From assembly GCA_013368315.1 (NCBI GenBank), contig JAACJM010000317.1, positions 20,727-84,726 of the forward strand: 64,000 nt of DNA, written 5' to 3'. The translations under genes were made by a program, and so were the position numbers. The stretch is from Tetrapyrgos nigripes. Lineage: Eukaryota > Basidiomycota > Agaricomycetes > Agaricales > Campanellaceae. Under the pieces are notes generated by a model, which was not told the origin of the DNA, ran no database searches, and saw nothing but the letters and a program-made list of their open reading frames with translations. Positions 42,004 to 53,598 of this stretch are shown piece by piece (the stretch's first letter is position 1; each line of letters begins with the position of its first letter).

Positions 42004-43645
42004 TTACTCGACATCCTTCTGCCCATAATCTACTTCCAACTGCAAGCCCTCCTTCGTTAGTGCGCGTAGCTGAGGTATCGTACTGAACCGGAAACTGTCG
42101 AGCCATTTCCACGTAGCTTCAGAATCGGTCCCGAGTAGGACAACAATCCTAAAGTAACGCATATCTGAAATGCCAACATTGTCCAGCCTCGAGCCAGGCT
42201 GATCAGGTTGTCGTATCCTGGACTGTACCATGGCGTAAATCTGGTCTGAGTCTGACGAATCCGAATCATCTGCAGATGGTTGATCATGGCCATCAACGTC
42301 CTTCACCTCCTTCGTCTTCTTCGTCTTCTTTTTACTGGGTTTCTTCAGATCCTGAGACTGAATTCGGATGGTTACATCGAGCTGCGTCAACCGGGGCACC
42401 AGGACACTGGTACTCCAATCCTCCTCCTCAGCCTGAGACGATGACCCATCCTGCATCGTTTCCTGCCCCCTGTTAGACCGCCGCTTCACGGTCAAACCCT
42501 CGAAAACCCCAAGTCGGCGCTGGCCATTTTGAATTGAAAGATGTTCGAGGGTAGATAGCTGCTTGAGGAGTTCCAGGAGCTTGCGCGTATCGAGTAAGTC
42601 TCCTATAAGCTTCAAATGCTGAAGGTGGCAGGCAGAAATACGGAGAAATTCCTGGATGTGACGAAAACATTTGGACTGCTCTCGTACGTGCCCGTCCTGG
42701 CCTACCAGGACTAGAGTGGAAAGGGAAGGAGCTTTGAGCGCCTTGAATATGTTCGAAAGGCTGAGCATGTCACCGTTGCTGTCGAACCCACAACGATCCT
42801 CAACCGTAAGTTTGCGGACGTTCGGAAGCAAAGTGCCACCATTTGAGGAATGCCATCGGGTGAAGAAGGAGGTAATGTGCAGCTCTTGGAGATTGGGAAA
42901 ATGAGAAAAATGGGACTGGTAATACCCCTAGTTCATCCTTGACATAGTCCCTAGTAGACTGATGGTGGTGATCTGATCGCAGGGGAGCTTCACAAGTTGG
43001 CGCACAGCATACCCACCAGAAACCAGCGCCCGCAACTTTGGAGTTTGCCCCAACATGCTACAGAACAGATCCACCGGTATGTCTGACAAGTCGATTGAGT
43101 CGTTCGGAAGACAGAGCGTTTCGAGATGCTCGCAGTTGCCAGGTTGTACCTGTAACGGTTGGCAGAACATCCCGATGTCCGTCGGCTGGAAGTCTACCAC
43201 TCTCCAGCGCCGGCGTTCCTGTATGAAGGCCTGCAGGAGCAGCATCCCGACGTTGGAAATTGGCACGTAGCACATGGGGTCATTAATGTCCCTCAAAGAA
43301 GGGAATTCTAGTTTGAGGAGAGCAGGCGATGAGCGGTCAAGGTAAAGCTTGGCCAGATCGACGTACGTCTCCTTCTCGCAGCTCAGGTGAATGAACATTC
43401 GAGACCATAGAGTTGGAACTTGGGATTGTGTTAGCAATGGTTCTCCACAGTTGGCAAGTCTGTGATATATCGAGGGTTGGAGCGTCCACTTTCATAGAGC
43501 CATCGTCGTATTCCTCGCAGAGGTTAAAGTTGCCATCTAGGTCCGGATGATCTAACTCGGTCAAGTTTGGGTGGACGTGCAGTGTAGACTCGAAGATTTT
43601 GATCAGGATCTCGACAGGGAATGAATTGATGTGTATATTCGACAT
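42004..43645 (-). pseudogene. F-box gene, array unit B, disrupted
   Basis: It begins MSNIHINSFPVEILIKIFEST and is collinear with units A and C. A 7 bp insertion near 43420 shifts the frame after TIANTIP (compare NSIPALWSRM in A). The codon following MSRMN is TAG at about 42928 where unit A has TGG. The C-terminal 275 codons (MLPNVRKLTVEDRCGFDSNGD to VDYGQKDVE) are open. The gene body is followed upstream by the copia insertion at 43680, which separates it from its promoter. Confidence 0.78.
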
Positions 43646-43679
43646 GTTCTATGATTTACCGCTAGATAAATGTGCCACT

Positions 43680-43913
43680 TATTAGACTTAGGTTATCTTA
43701 GTGAATAATCTTAGTGAGAGTCACAAAGTGGGGGTAAGAGCATGCGAACGTATCTCGCTTAACTCTCAAGTATATATCATTAATCAGAGTAGTATAATAA
43801 TATAAATAGTCTAAGTATATCCGTATGATCATTTGACCGTATGTCCGCAGTACCTGATTGATGCCATATGCATAGTAACTTAGTAACTTGATCGTTATCA
43901 TTTAATTCCAACA
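43680..43913 (-). repeat. 3' LTR of copia element 2
   Basis: 234 bp. Relative to 46686-46919 I see G/A and A/G changes near 43841 and 43867 and nothing else. Confidence 0.88.
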
Positions 43914-43920
43914 CTCCCCT

Positions 43921-46592
43921 TCAAGCGGATATCCCTAGTAATCGGGAGAAACGCTTGATCTTATCAGCGGAGAGAGCTTTCGTAAGTATATCCGCAAGTT
44001 GATCATTAGTTGACACATGTTTAACTCGTATGTATCGTTGATGTATCCGATCAGTAAGGAAGTTTTTATGGATATTGAAATGCTTAGTTCTCTGAGTATG
44101 TTGTTCTTCAGGAGCACGTATAATTGCCAAAGTAGATGCACTATCTGAGTTGATAAGTACTGGCTCCTGTTCGGCATTTAGAATTTCTTCTATAAAACCT
44201 TTCAAATAAATAGCTTCTTGTGAGGCATGTGCAAGTGCACATAGTTCAGCCTCAGTAACTGATAAAGTTACCAGTGTGCCTCGCTTACTTGACCAAGAAA
44301 TAAGCGATTCAGCAAATTTGAATGCATAGCCCATGATTGGTTTATTGCCATACGTGGACATACCATCAGAGTCGGCAAATCCATAAGTAGAAGTAATAGT
44401 AGGGCTCCCTAGGTTGAGCCAGTAATTGCAAGTTCCTTTTAGATAAAGATAGCATTGTTTAGCTGCAGCGTAATGCTCTTCACCTGGATCATTAAGGTAT
44501 CTTGCTAGTTGACCAGTACAATATGCAATGTCTGGCCTAGTACAGTCAGCGACATATCGTAAACCACCGACTAGTGACATATAGTGTTTAATAGCAGCAG
44601 CGTCCCATTGCGGTTCACTCCCAGGTCTAGGGCTAAGATTTTGCCCGGGTAGCATAGGTGTACGGCGTGTATGTAATTGGTCAAAATTGTATCGTTTGAG
44701 AATATTCTCAATGTAATGTTTCTGACGGAGTTTAATAGTATGATTATTCCTATCTCGTTGAATTTCCATACCGAGAATCCAGTGGATTTCTCCACCGTCA
44801 GTGACTTGGACGTGTCCACTAAGTGCAGTAACAAAAGCTTGTGCAGTAGCTTTGTTGATAGTACATAAAGTAATGTCATCGACGTGACAAGATAGTATTA
44901 AAATGAGTTTATTCTCATGATATCGGTAGAATACCGCATTATCGTAAGTAGACTTCTTAAGTCCTAGTAACTTTATGAGAATATTGCATAATTTTTCATA
45001 CCATCGACGACCAGCTTGTTTCAGCCCATATAGAGTCTTTCTGAGTTTAAGTACATAGCCTTCAGGTAAGTTAGGTAGTAAATTACCCGGAGGTGGACAA
45101 AGGTATAATGTTTCCTCGTCAGTAACGTTTCCGTAAAGATAGGCAGATTTAATATCAATCTGAGTAGTTTCATAGTCTAATGAAGCTGCAAGAGCAAGTA
45201 TAAAACGTGTACTGCTCATGCATGCTACAGGGGCAAAGATATCATTTGCGTAGTAATCAATGCCTTCTTGTTGACTAAAGCCTTGTGCTACTAGTCTAGA
45301 TTTCAATTTGGTCTGTTTGCCAAGTTCGTACTTAGTTTTGTAGACAAATCTGGAACCAATGATATTCGCATCAGCAGGAGGTTTGACATATTCCCAGGTT
45401 CCTAGACTTTCTAGAGATTCTATCTCAGCTTTCATGGAATCAAACCATGCATCACGTTGTGGATGATTGAGTACATCCTTGAATGAAATTGGATCGCCAA
45501 CGTTATCAGCGTAGTAAACATTGAATTCTGTTAAGAAGAAAGCAGTGTTTTGTTCAACTTCATCGTAGAGTAAACCTCTGGCTTCTCAGATCCTTTTTGA
45601 TCATCTTGGGCCATCAGGTTGTTTAGTTTCGTCTTCGTCGACATCCATTGGTTCAGGTTCGTGTTCCTGAGAATTTGGAGTTTCATTTGTATTTTCTTCT
45701 GTAGTTTCTAATGGTTCTTGATTTTTGTTTTGTAACTCCCCTTCAACTTGCGATTTGGACGTTAAGAATTGCAAGTTGCGTTCTACATTTACTTTAGTAC
45801 CAAAGTAGACATAATGGCCTTTTGAATGATCATCAAAGCCTAACCAAACTCCACGTTTTCCTTTAGGAGTTAGTTTACTAGTTCTTGCTTCGTCATATAC
45901 AATGCAAGGTGTACCAAAGCTATGTAGATTGTCTAAGTTTGCGTTAACACCGTAACGTTTAAAATAGGGAGTTTGCATTTTTAATGCAGTTTTTGGAGAT
46001 CTATTAAGTATGTACATAGTATAAAGTCCTGCATGCCACCATAAACGATTAGGTAGTTTTCCAGTATGCAGATTAACACGAATACCATTCATGATATTAT
46101 CATCAATCTTGCCTGTAATAGCGTTAAAACAGGCTAGTTTGACAGTATTACCAGGATGTAACCCGGAACTTTTAAAGTGTTGGTGACGAATCACCCGTAA
46201 AGCGCTATTAACGCGAAAGTACCAGTAAGAACTGTCAGGGAATCAAAAGCTTTGTTGATGTCGCTGAGCGGCATCACGTAGTTAGGGTTTGTATTTTCGG
46301 GCATAGATAATGCGACCGACGAAGTAGGGGTAGATGGAGGAGATGATGATGGAGTAGGGACAGTATCCCAAACATTAGTCCTAGTATTTTCGCCAGCATC
46401 AGACATAATGGGATCAAGTGCGAATGGAAGAGGGTTTTGGATGAGAGGATCAAGTGGTTGTGCTTGCGAAGTAGATGATACGGGCGGAGTAGGAGTTTGG
46501 GTACCAGAGGGGTGTGCACTAGAGTGGCGACTGGTAGTAGGAAGTGGGATATCTGGGACTGATCCTTGAGATCGAGTTTGTCGACTAGTCAT
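43921..46592 (-). pseudogene. Copia gag-pol remnant with internal deletion
   Basis: Three blocks remain on the minus strand. 46592-46191 is a Pro/Ser/Thr-rich Gag N-terminus (MTSRQTRSQGS). 46194-45601 is the end of the integrase (LPNRLWWHAGLYTMYILNRSP, GVWLGFDDHSKGHYVY) and linker. 45589-43921 is reverse transcriptase and RNase H (SRLVAQGFSQQEGIDY, IDIKSAYLYG, TLYGLKQAGRRWYEKL, CHVDDITLC, SVTEAELCALAHAS, NIHKNFLTDRI). Most of Gag, the protease and the integrase core are missing at the junction near 46195. Stops lie near 45590-45605. HVDD replaces the usual YVDD. Confidence 0.85.
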
Positions 46593-46673
46593 ATACTAGT
46601 CCAGGAACAGAGTACGAGTAGAGAGTAAAGCAGAGTAGAACAAGTGTTTATCGAAGTTATAGCAAGCTAGGCG

Positions 46674-46685
46674 GGGCCCATAACC
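46674..46685 (-). other. Primer-binding site, copia element 2
   Basis: GGTTATGGGCCC follows the 5' LTR directly, identical to the site in copia element 1 and complementary to the anticodon arm of initiator tRNA-Met. Confidence 0.7.
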
Positions 46686-46919
46686 TATTAGACTTAGGTT
46701 ATCTTAGTGAATAATCTTAGTGAGAGTCACAAAGTGGGGGTAAGAGCATGCGAACGTATCTCGCTTAACTCTCAAGTATATATCATTAATCAGAGTAGTA
46801 TAATAATATAAATAGTCTAAGTATATCCGTATGATCATTTGACCATATGTCCGCAGTACCTGATTGATGCCGTATGCATAGTAACTTAGTAACTTGATCG
46901 TTATCATTTAATTCCAACA
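46686..46919 (-). repeat. 5' LTR of copia element 2
   Basis: 234 bp partner of 43680-43913. It is followed on the right by cactgcaggga, the resumed F-box promoter sequence. Confidence 0.88.
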
Positions 46920-47136
46920 CACTGCAGGGATAGGGGAAGAAACAGAAATACCTGCTGGCAGTGAGTAATTTACATGCAGGCCATCGCTAAGGTATACCTG
47001 AGAGACAGTAACACGTCCTCATGCATTAAAGATGAGACATCATCGTACAATATAGCAAAGTTTTAGCGTACCGACGAAAAAGGACAGCAATGAAAGGTGG
47101 CCTGAGCAAAGGACAAAGTTGATCAAAACGCGACCC

Positions 47137-47149
47137 GTCACAATGTGAC
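47137..47149. promoter_or_regulatory. Palindrome GTCACAATGTGAC
   Basis: A perfect inverted repeat GTCACA/TGTGAC around one base, in the promoter that belonged to unit B before the copia insertion. Confidence 0.45.
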
Positions 47150-47275
47150 AACCGGTACTGTAAGCGTGGCACCGGCTTCGGGTTGGCGCCAACGAGACAC
47201 CGATGTTCTGGGTCCACTGAAAGCAAGCATGCCATGCTACAGTAGCAATAGAGTACATAGGACGAATAGTGCTAC

Positions 47276-47608
47276 TACATCTCAGGTCAGTCTAATTTTC
47301 ACCACACCTTTACTTATACTGATCTTTTCTAGTCTAAGTAATCGACCACATCACTGTACTACATGTACTACTGGCACCTGAGTGGCACTATTGAACGCAA
47401 CATCCTCGAATTCGTCGACCATCTCCACGAGCACTTTGCTACTCCTTGCTCTATCAATTCGAAAAGAAGATACAACGTGCCTTCAAATCCTAAAGACCTA
47501 ACGAGGGATACAGCATTGAGAAGCACAAGTCGAGTATCGCAGAGTATGAGTGGCCTAACGGCCCTTACTGCAGCTTACTGGGTCGGAGCAAAACATGGTA
47601 AAGCATAA
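47276..47608 (+). pseudogene. ENOSF1-like last exon, second copy
   Basis: It repeats the same last intron and exon (IERNILEFVDHLHEHFATPCSI, then a shifted tail, YWVGAKHGKA). It marks the left border of array unit C. Confidence 0.8.
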
Positions 47609-47805
47609 GAATGAAGAATAATTTTTACAAAGGAAACATATCATTATCAATGTACATTCACTGAAATCATTGCCCAACCTGCGCTTCAGTCGAAGTCCTG
47701 CTATGTACCTGCTACCAAGATCTCGTTCATGTCTTCTTTGTCCATTACCCTCATTGTCACCACCTTGCTTGTCCTCGTCCAGTGTGCTCCTTACTCGTCA
47801 TCCTT

Positions 47806-49429
47806 CTAATCTACTTCCAATTGCAAACCTTCCTTCGTTAGTGCACGTAGCTGAGGTATCGTACTCAACCGGAAATTGTCGAGCCATTTCCGCGTAGCTT
47901 CAGAATTGGTCCCAAGTAGGATAATCCTAAAGTAACGCATATCCGCAATGCCAACACTGTCCAGCCTCGGGCCAGGCCGACCAGGGTGTTGCATCCGGGA
48001 CCGTACCATAGCGTAAATCTGGTCTGAGTCTGACGAATCCGAATCATGTGCAGATGGTTGACCATGACCACCAGTGTCCTTCACCTTCTTCGCCTTCTTC
48101 GTCTTCTTTTTACTGGGTTTCTTCAGATCCTGAGACTGAATTCGGATGGTTACATCGAGCTGCATCAACCGGGGCAGTAGGATACTTGTACTCCAATCCT
48201 CTTCCTCAGCCTGAGACGGTGACCCGTCCTGCATCGGTTCCCCCCCCCTTGTTAGACCGCCGCTTCACGGTCAAACCCTCGAAAACCCTAAGTCGGCCAT
48301 GGCCGTTTTGAATTGAAAGATGTTCGAGGGTAGGTAGCTGCCTGAGAAGTTCCAGGAGCTTGCGCGTATCGAGTAAGTCTCCTATAAGCTTCAAATGCTG
48401 AAGGTGGCAGGCAGAAATACGGAGAAATTCCTGGATGTGACGAAAACATTTGGACTGCTCTCGTACGTGCCCGTCCCGGCCTACCAGGACCAGAGTGGAA
48501 AGGGAAGGAGTTTTTAGCGCCTTGAATATGTTCGAAAGGCTGAGCATGTCCCCGTTGCTGTCGAACCAATAACGATCCTCAACCGTGAGTTTGCGGACGT
48601 TCGGAACCAAAGTGCCGCCATGTACAATGGGCCATGGGTCGAACAAGGAGGTAACGAGGAGCTCCCGGAGATTGGGAAAATGAGAAAAAAGGGAATGGTG
48701 ATCTCCCCAGTTCGTCCTTTGTGCAGTCTTTCCTGGTAAACTGATGGTGGTGATCTGATTACAGGGAAGCCCCTTCACAAGTTGGCGCACATTATACACA
48801 TCAGCAACCAGCGTCCGTAACTTTGGAGTTTGCCCCAGCATGCTACAGAACAGATCCACCGGTATGTCTGCGAATTCGATTGAGTCCGGAAGACAAAGCG
48901 TTTCGAGATTCTCGCAGTTGCCAGGTTGTACCTGTAACAGTTGGCAGAACATCCCGATGGTCGTCGGGTTGAAGTCTACCACTCTCCAGCACCAACGTTC
49001 CTGCATGAAGGCCTGCAGGAGCAGTATCCCGACGTGTGTCCCGACGTTGAAAATTGGCGCGTACGCGGGGCTATTAATGTCCCTCGAAGAAGGGAATTCT
49101 AGTTTGAGGAGAGTAGGCGATGAGCGGTCAAGGTAAAGCTTGGCCAGATCGACGTATGCCTCCCTCTCGCAGCGCAGGTGAATGAACATTCGAGACCATA
49201 GAGCTGGGATTGAGTTAGCAATGGTTCTCCACAGTTGGCAAGTCTGCGATATGTCGAGGGTTGGGGCATCCACTTTCATAGAGCCACCTTCGTATCGCAT
49301 GCTGAAGTTAAAGTTGCCATCCAGGTCCGAATGATCTAACTCGGTCAAGTTTGGGTGGACGTGCAGTGTAGACTTGAAGATTTCGGTCAGGATCTCGACA
49401 GGGAATGAATTGATGTGTATATTCGACAT
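47806..49429 (-). pseudogene. F-box gene, array unit C, homopolymer frame break
   Basis: This is the best-preserved F-box copy. 49429-48206 is open for 407 codons: MSNIHINSFPVEILTEIFKST, CQLWRTIANSIPALWSRM, LRTLVADVYNV, LPCNQITTISLPGKT, FPNLRELLVTSLF, RYWFDSNGDMLSLSNIF, LIGDLLDTRKLLELLRQ and VKRRSNKG. A run of ten G (C on the plus strand, about 48241-48250) then throws the frame. The other frame resumes MQDGSPSQAEEEDWSTSILLPRLMQ and ends LRALTKEGLQLEVD at 47806. One or two bases in the G run decide whether the gene is whole. Confidence 0.78.
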
Positions 49430-49555
49430 GTTCTATGATTTACCGTCAGATAAATTTACGACTGCAGGGCCAGAAACAGAACTACCTGAGTGATTTACAT
49501 GCAGGCCTTCGCAAGGCCGTCGACGCTAAGATGTACCTGAGAGACAGGAACGTGT

Positions 49556-50180
49556 GCCTGCACAAGAATTCACTTCCAGCCTAAAACCTTCCTTCGTCAA
49601 CGCGCGCAGCCAAGGGGCGGTATTCAAGCGAAAGTTGTCAAGCCATTTCCTCGTCACGTCCAAATTGGCGCATACATCTAGTAGATCGTCTTGTTGTCTG
49701 TCTAGGAGAGACTACATTGGAATTTGGCGCGAAGATCATAAAGTAACGCAAATCTGAGACACTACTGGCCCCAGTCTGACCAGGTTTCCGATGATCCATC
49801 TTCCGGCTGACTAGCCAGCCCCTTCATCTCCTTTGGATGCAGCTCTCCCTTCGTCTTGTGTTTCTTCAGATCTTGCCATGAGACCTCAGACCGCAAGAGG
49901 ATCGACATTAGTTTCGTCAGCCGAGACATCAGAACAAATCATTTCTTGTGCTCCAATCATCCCGCGACGCGCTCTCCATCAAGTCCAGCTCAGACCATTT
50001 CACAGCAGGGTTTGGCTGCCCTTCGATAGACACTAGATGCTCGAGGGTGGGTAATTGTTTGAGAAGCTCCAACAGTTTCCGGGTGTCCAGCAAAATCCTT
50101 GTGAGCTGTAAATGACGAAGGCGGCAGTCGGAAACTTGAAGGAATTTCTGTATGTCGATATCTTCGAGAGGCAGATGACG
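49556..50180 (-). pseudogene. F-box C-terminal fragment D
   Basis: Minus-strand pieces read QKFLQVSDCRLRHLQLTRIL, LDTRKLLELLKQLPTLEHL and, lower, RKWLDNFRLNTAPWLRALTK with stops and shifts between. The F-box and central region are absent. The join to unit C at about 49556 (tgcctgcacaagaa) looks like a duplication breakpoint. Confidence 0.65.
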
Positions 50181-51078
50181 TTGTAATTTTTGTCACCATT
50201 AGTTTAGGCCTTATGTGTATAACCCTGGTCACTGATAGTGAATCGTCAGATAAATGTATGACTAGGATTGGTGGACTTGAGCCAGTCTCCACTCAGCACT
50301 GCGACATACCTACTTATATGACTCCTGAGATCCTTCAAAGCCACGTTCTTTGTAGAGAAAGGTGAGAAACTGGCTTCAGATGAGCAGTTCAGGGAAGCTA
50401 GAGTATACAGAGCCAGAAAACACCGGAAAATCAAGAGTCAAGAGTAAATTAGCCGACGTGACGTTACAAAACGCGAAAACGCGACGCGTCACACTGTGAC
50501 ATCATATGAAAAGCCTCAGGACGACGTCGAAGCGCTTCAGGATTTTCCAAGGATTTTCTAGTTTACTCCTCCCTTCGCTTCCAGATAGCTTACCGCCTCA
50601 TAAAGTATATCATTTTACAAACTACAGTAGCTTTGATACATATGTAAGCCAAAAGTTGGTACATAAAAAAAAAGTACAACGCTGCAAAGGCGTGCATGTC
50701 GACGTCCAAATGTCATGAAGAAGAAATTGGAGGTATCGTATCGTAAAGTATGATAAAACGACAACTGGAAGACAATTCAAGAATAAGAAAGGAAAGGAAA
50801 CATGATTGACAATGACACTGGTTGGTGACGGTGTTGTACAAATGGAACAATGGAACCAATGGCCAGATACACATGTATGATATGATATGAAGTCGTAGAA
50901 ATAGAAACACAGTACACATCGATATAGTGTTCACAACAGAGCGAAATGACCGGATAAGACGACGCGGGAGGACCAATAAATCAAAAGGAGACGGAGAGAG
51001 TCAACGAAAAGAGACAAGACAAAGAAAGAAAAAAAGAATAGGAATAGAGAAGCACACCAAAAATCGAGCTCGCCGAGC
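50181..51078. other. F-box D upstream remnant and spacer
   Basis: Bases 50239-50265 (gaatcgtcagataaatgtatgac) match the 5' flank of the other F-box units, and the palindrome is at 50488-50500. Bases 50520-51078 include the 3' flank of the next gene. No other gene is seen. Confidence 0.45.
50488..50500. promoter_or_regulatory. Palindrome GTCACACTGTGAC
   Basis: Third copy of the inverted repeat, with acgcgaaaacgcgac just before it as in the other promoters (aaacgcgacc). Confidence 0.45.
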
Positions 51079-53598
51079 TCAACACCACTCATTCCCATCA
51101 TCCAACCACCACGTCTTCTCAGCACCTCTCACATTCCACTCTACCACACTGTCTGTGGTACCAACGTAGATATATGCACCGCTGGGATCAAAACACGTCC
51201 CAGCTATATCCTGATCATCCGTCGACAAAGTGGAGTGAGAGTCCTGACCCTTCCCAGTACCAAAACCAGAACCAATCCCATCCTCATCCTCCGACTCCGA
51301 CTCATCATCATCCGGAACAATCGGCTCCACGGCTGGCCACATCCTCCATCTATTCCCTGAAGATGCAGCAGGAGGTGGTGGTGAACTCGTTCTTGAGGGC
51401 GCATGGGAAGAAATACAGTCCCATTCCATTTCAGGCTCGGGTGCGGATCTCTCTGTATCCATCTCATCCACATCCATCCTATCGTCTTCCTCGTTGATCA
51501 TACCACCGTCCCTCATATCTAGACTCCTTCCTTGGAGACCATGCCGACCCAATAGTGTCCTGACATCGTCTTCAACTTCAGGATCACCCAAAGTTGGTAT
51601 GACGACCAAATCTGAGTCTTCATCGTCATCACCGCTCCTAGGCATACTGAACGCTCCAAAAACGTCTTCAGCCAAATCAGTACCATCATGGCTGGGTTCT
51701 TGAGGAGGATTACTTCTCAAAGAAGACGATGACGAAAACAAGTCACGGTAGCTAGAGGGCGCAGTGGACGAAGACGTCGTGACGTTTCCTCGGGCTGAAA
51801 TTCTGAAGGTGTCTTCCAGAGCTAGAATCACGTACGGTGGAACAGGGGGTTGGGACTGGTCTCGCCTTGATGACAGGTGCGAAGTAGCTGACACGGAGAC
51901 ATGCCTGGAACCTGTCGAAGTAGGTCTTTGATATGGCCGTTGGTAATAGCGTGCCCGTGAATTGAGAACCTGATTCCTCAAAGGACGTCGAGTGGTACTA
52001 CTACTTGGAGACCTAGAGGATGTCACGGACTGAGATGATGACAAGGTCGACGAGCTGCTCGAGATGGGTGGAACACGGATAATTTCTTCCGTTTCAAACG
52101 TCCTTGCATCAACAACATGTAGGAGGGATGTATGCTACGATCCGCAGTCAGCAAGGCTTCAGAAATACAAAATCGTACTCAGGCTCACCTCTGTAAAAAT
52201 CATAGTCTCCTTCCCACACCCAGTCCCTCCAAATTTGACATTCCTTACACACCATCCGGGTGCCCGGGAATGACCTCTTGTCCATTCGTACGGATCATCG
52301 GACAGCCATCCGGTTGCAGATCCGGTACCGGTTACACCCCAGTTGTTATTTGCCGAGGGATAACGCGTCTTGTCGGTCTGGAACACCTTCAAAGGTTTTG
52401 TGCTACGAACATCCCAGACCGCTACAACACCTTCTTGAGAGGCAACGGCGTATTTTGTACCGTCGGGAGAGAACGCGGAACTGAAAGATCCCACAAATGT
52501 GGGTGACGAATAGAAATGCGGGGAGTTTTCGGGAGAAGGCACAACTGGGGTTGAGATAGGAGAGAATGTGAGTCGAGAACCACCACTTATTCGATGAAGA
52601 AAGACTTTAGATGAGTCTCCGACGGAGAGAAGAGTTTGCCCATCGGGAGATATGGACGCTGTTGAAACGCTGTGTTAAGACAATGGGTAAAGGAATCTCG
52701 CAGTAACACGTACAATGATTAACAGGTGCATTCAGGCTGACAGTCCCGACATCCTTTATCTTCGAAATAGTGGACCCACGAACGGAAATTGGAATATCGA
52801 AGAATTTGACAGTGCAGTCATTATTGCTGATAGCTATCCGAGGTTCCACAGAGCTCTCATGAGACCGTGTCACATTAAGGGACGTCAGCTTCACAGAGTT
52901 GTTAATTGACGCATGGAGACGATCATAGAATGTCCAGGAAGGTGTGCGACGGCTGGTGGACGAATTGTTGTTATGAAGAGAGAGATGCAGCTCGGCCTCT
53001 TGACCGCCAGCGGCTAGAAGTGTATGGCCTTTCTCGTCGAGTTGTAGGGATGAAAGGGTGTTGGGGGAGAAGTCGAGGTCGACGAGAGTCCTCGGAACCT
53101 GAAGCTCCAAGTCAGTTCTAACTCCGCACACGACTTGGACAAGTACGCACTGAGCCCGGAGTATTGACATTATGCTCAACGATGGATCTTCTCGTTACAT
53201 AGTTTACTACTCCTCGTTCTCGAGGACATATAATGAGATCACGGAGCTGGCTGAAAGGAGACCCGTCTCAGAAGGCAAGAGAAGAGGATTGCAAGGACAG
53301 CTAGGACTCACACATGGCTGATATGGAGCTGAGCGGGTGTGTTGTTGGTGGGCGTCGTCGATGACAGCAAGGAAAGCCCCCTGGTCATCGTGTGTGGTGG
53401 TAGGAAGGAGAGTCGGAGTAACCAGTGCGTGTCCACAGTTCTGCTATGACATTATAGTTCCCACGCTGCCCCTATGACTATGGTAACGCGTCTACCCGCG
53501 ACGCCTTGGAAAATCTCGTCTTACGTCACTTGTCCTTCTCCAAGCGCCGCTCGAAGCTCAGGGTCATCAAGGAAAAGGTCGTTGAGAGACATTACCAT
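51079..53598 (-). CDS. WD40-like protein with DUF2415-type region
   Basis: Exon 1 starts at 53598 (MVMSLNDLFLDDPELRAALGEGQ) and splices to HALVTPTLLPTTTHDDQGAFLAVIDDAHQQH, then LRDLIICPRERGVVNYVTRRSIVEHNVNTPGS. A 53 bp intron leads in phase to VPRTLVDLDFSPNTLSSL and AAGGQEAELHLSLH. Beta-propeller-like blocks follow (ISNNDCTVKFFDI, SISPDGQTLL, SSAFSPDGTKYAVASQEG, VAVWDVRSTKPLKVFQTDK). A low-complexity Ser-rich and acidic segment comes next, and a last blade DIAGTCFDPSGAYIYVGTTD-VVEWNV. The segment around WTRGHSRAPGWCVRNVKFG is what I recall of DUF2415. Function is unknown. All joins I tested are in phase; stop at 51079-51081. Confidence 0.72.

Larger units (their letters stand above)
43680..46919 (-). 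mobile_element. Internally deleted Ty1/copia element
   Basis: A 3240 bp element lies between two 234 bp LTRs (TGTTGGAATTAAATG at the 5' end on the minus strand) that differ by about two transitions. A short target duplication CACT is visible (43676-43679 and 46920-46923). The rebuilt flank matches the promoter region of the other F-box units. PBS (46674-46685) and PPT (43914-43921) have the same sequences as in copia element 1, but LTRs and coding regions differ, so it is another family. Confidence 0.88.

Noticed and set aside
43698..46907. Identical 67-codon frames at 43698-43901 and 46704-46907
   Set aside because: They lie wholly inside the two LTRs of the second copia element and are not genes.
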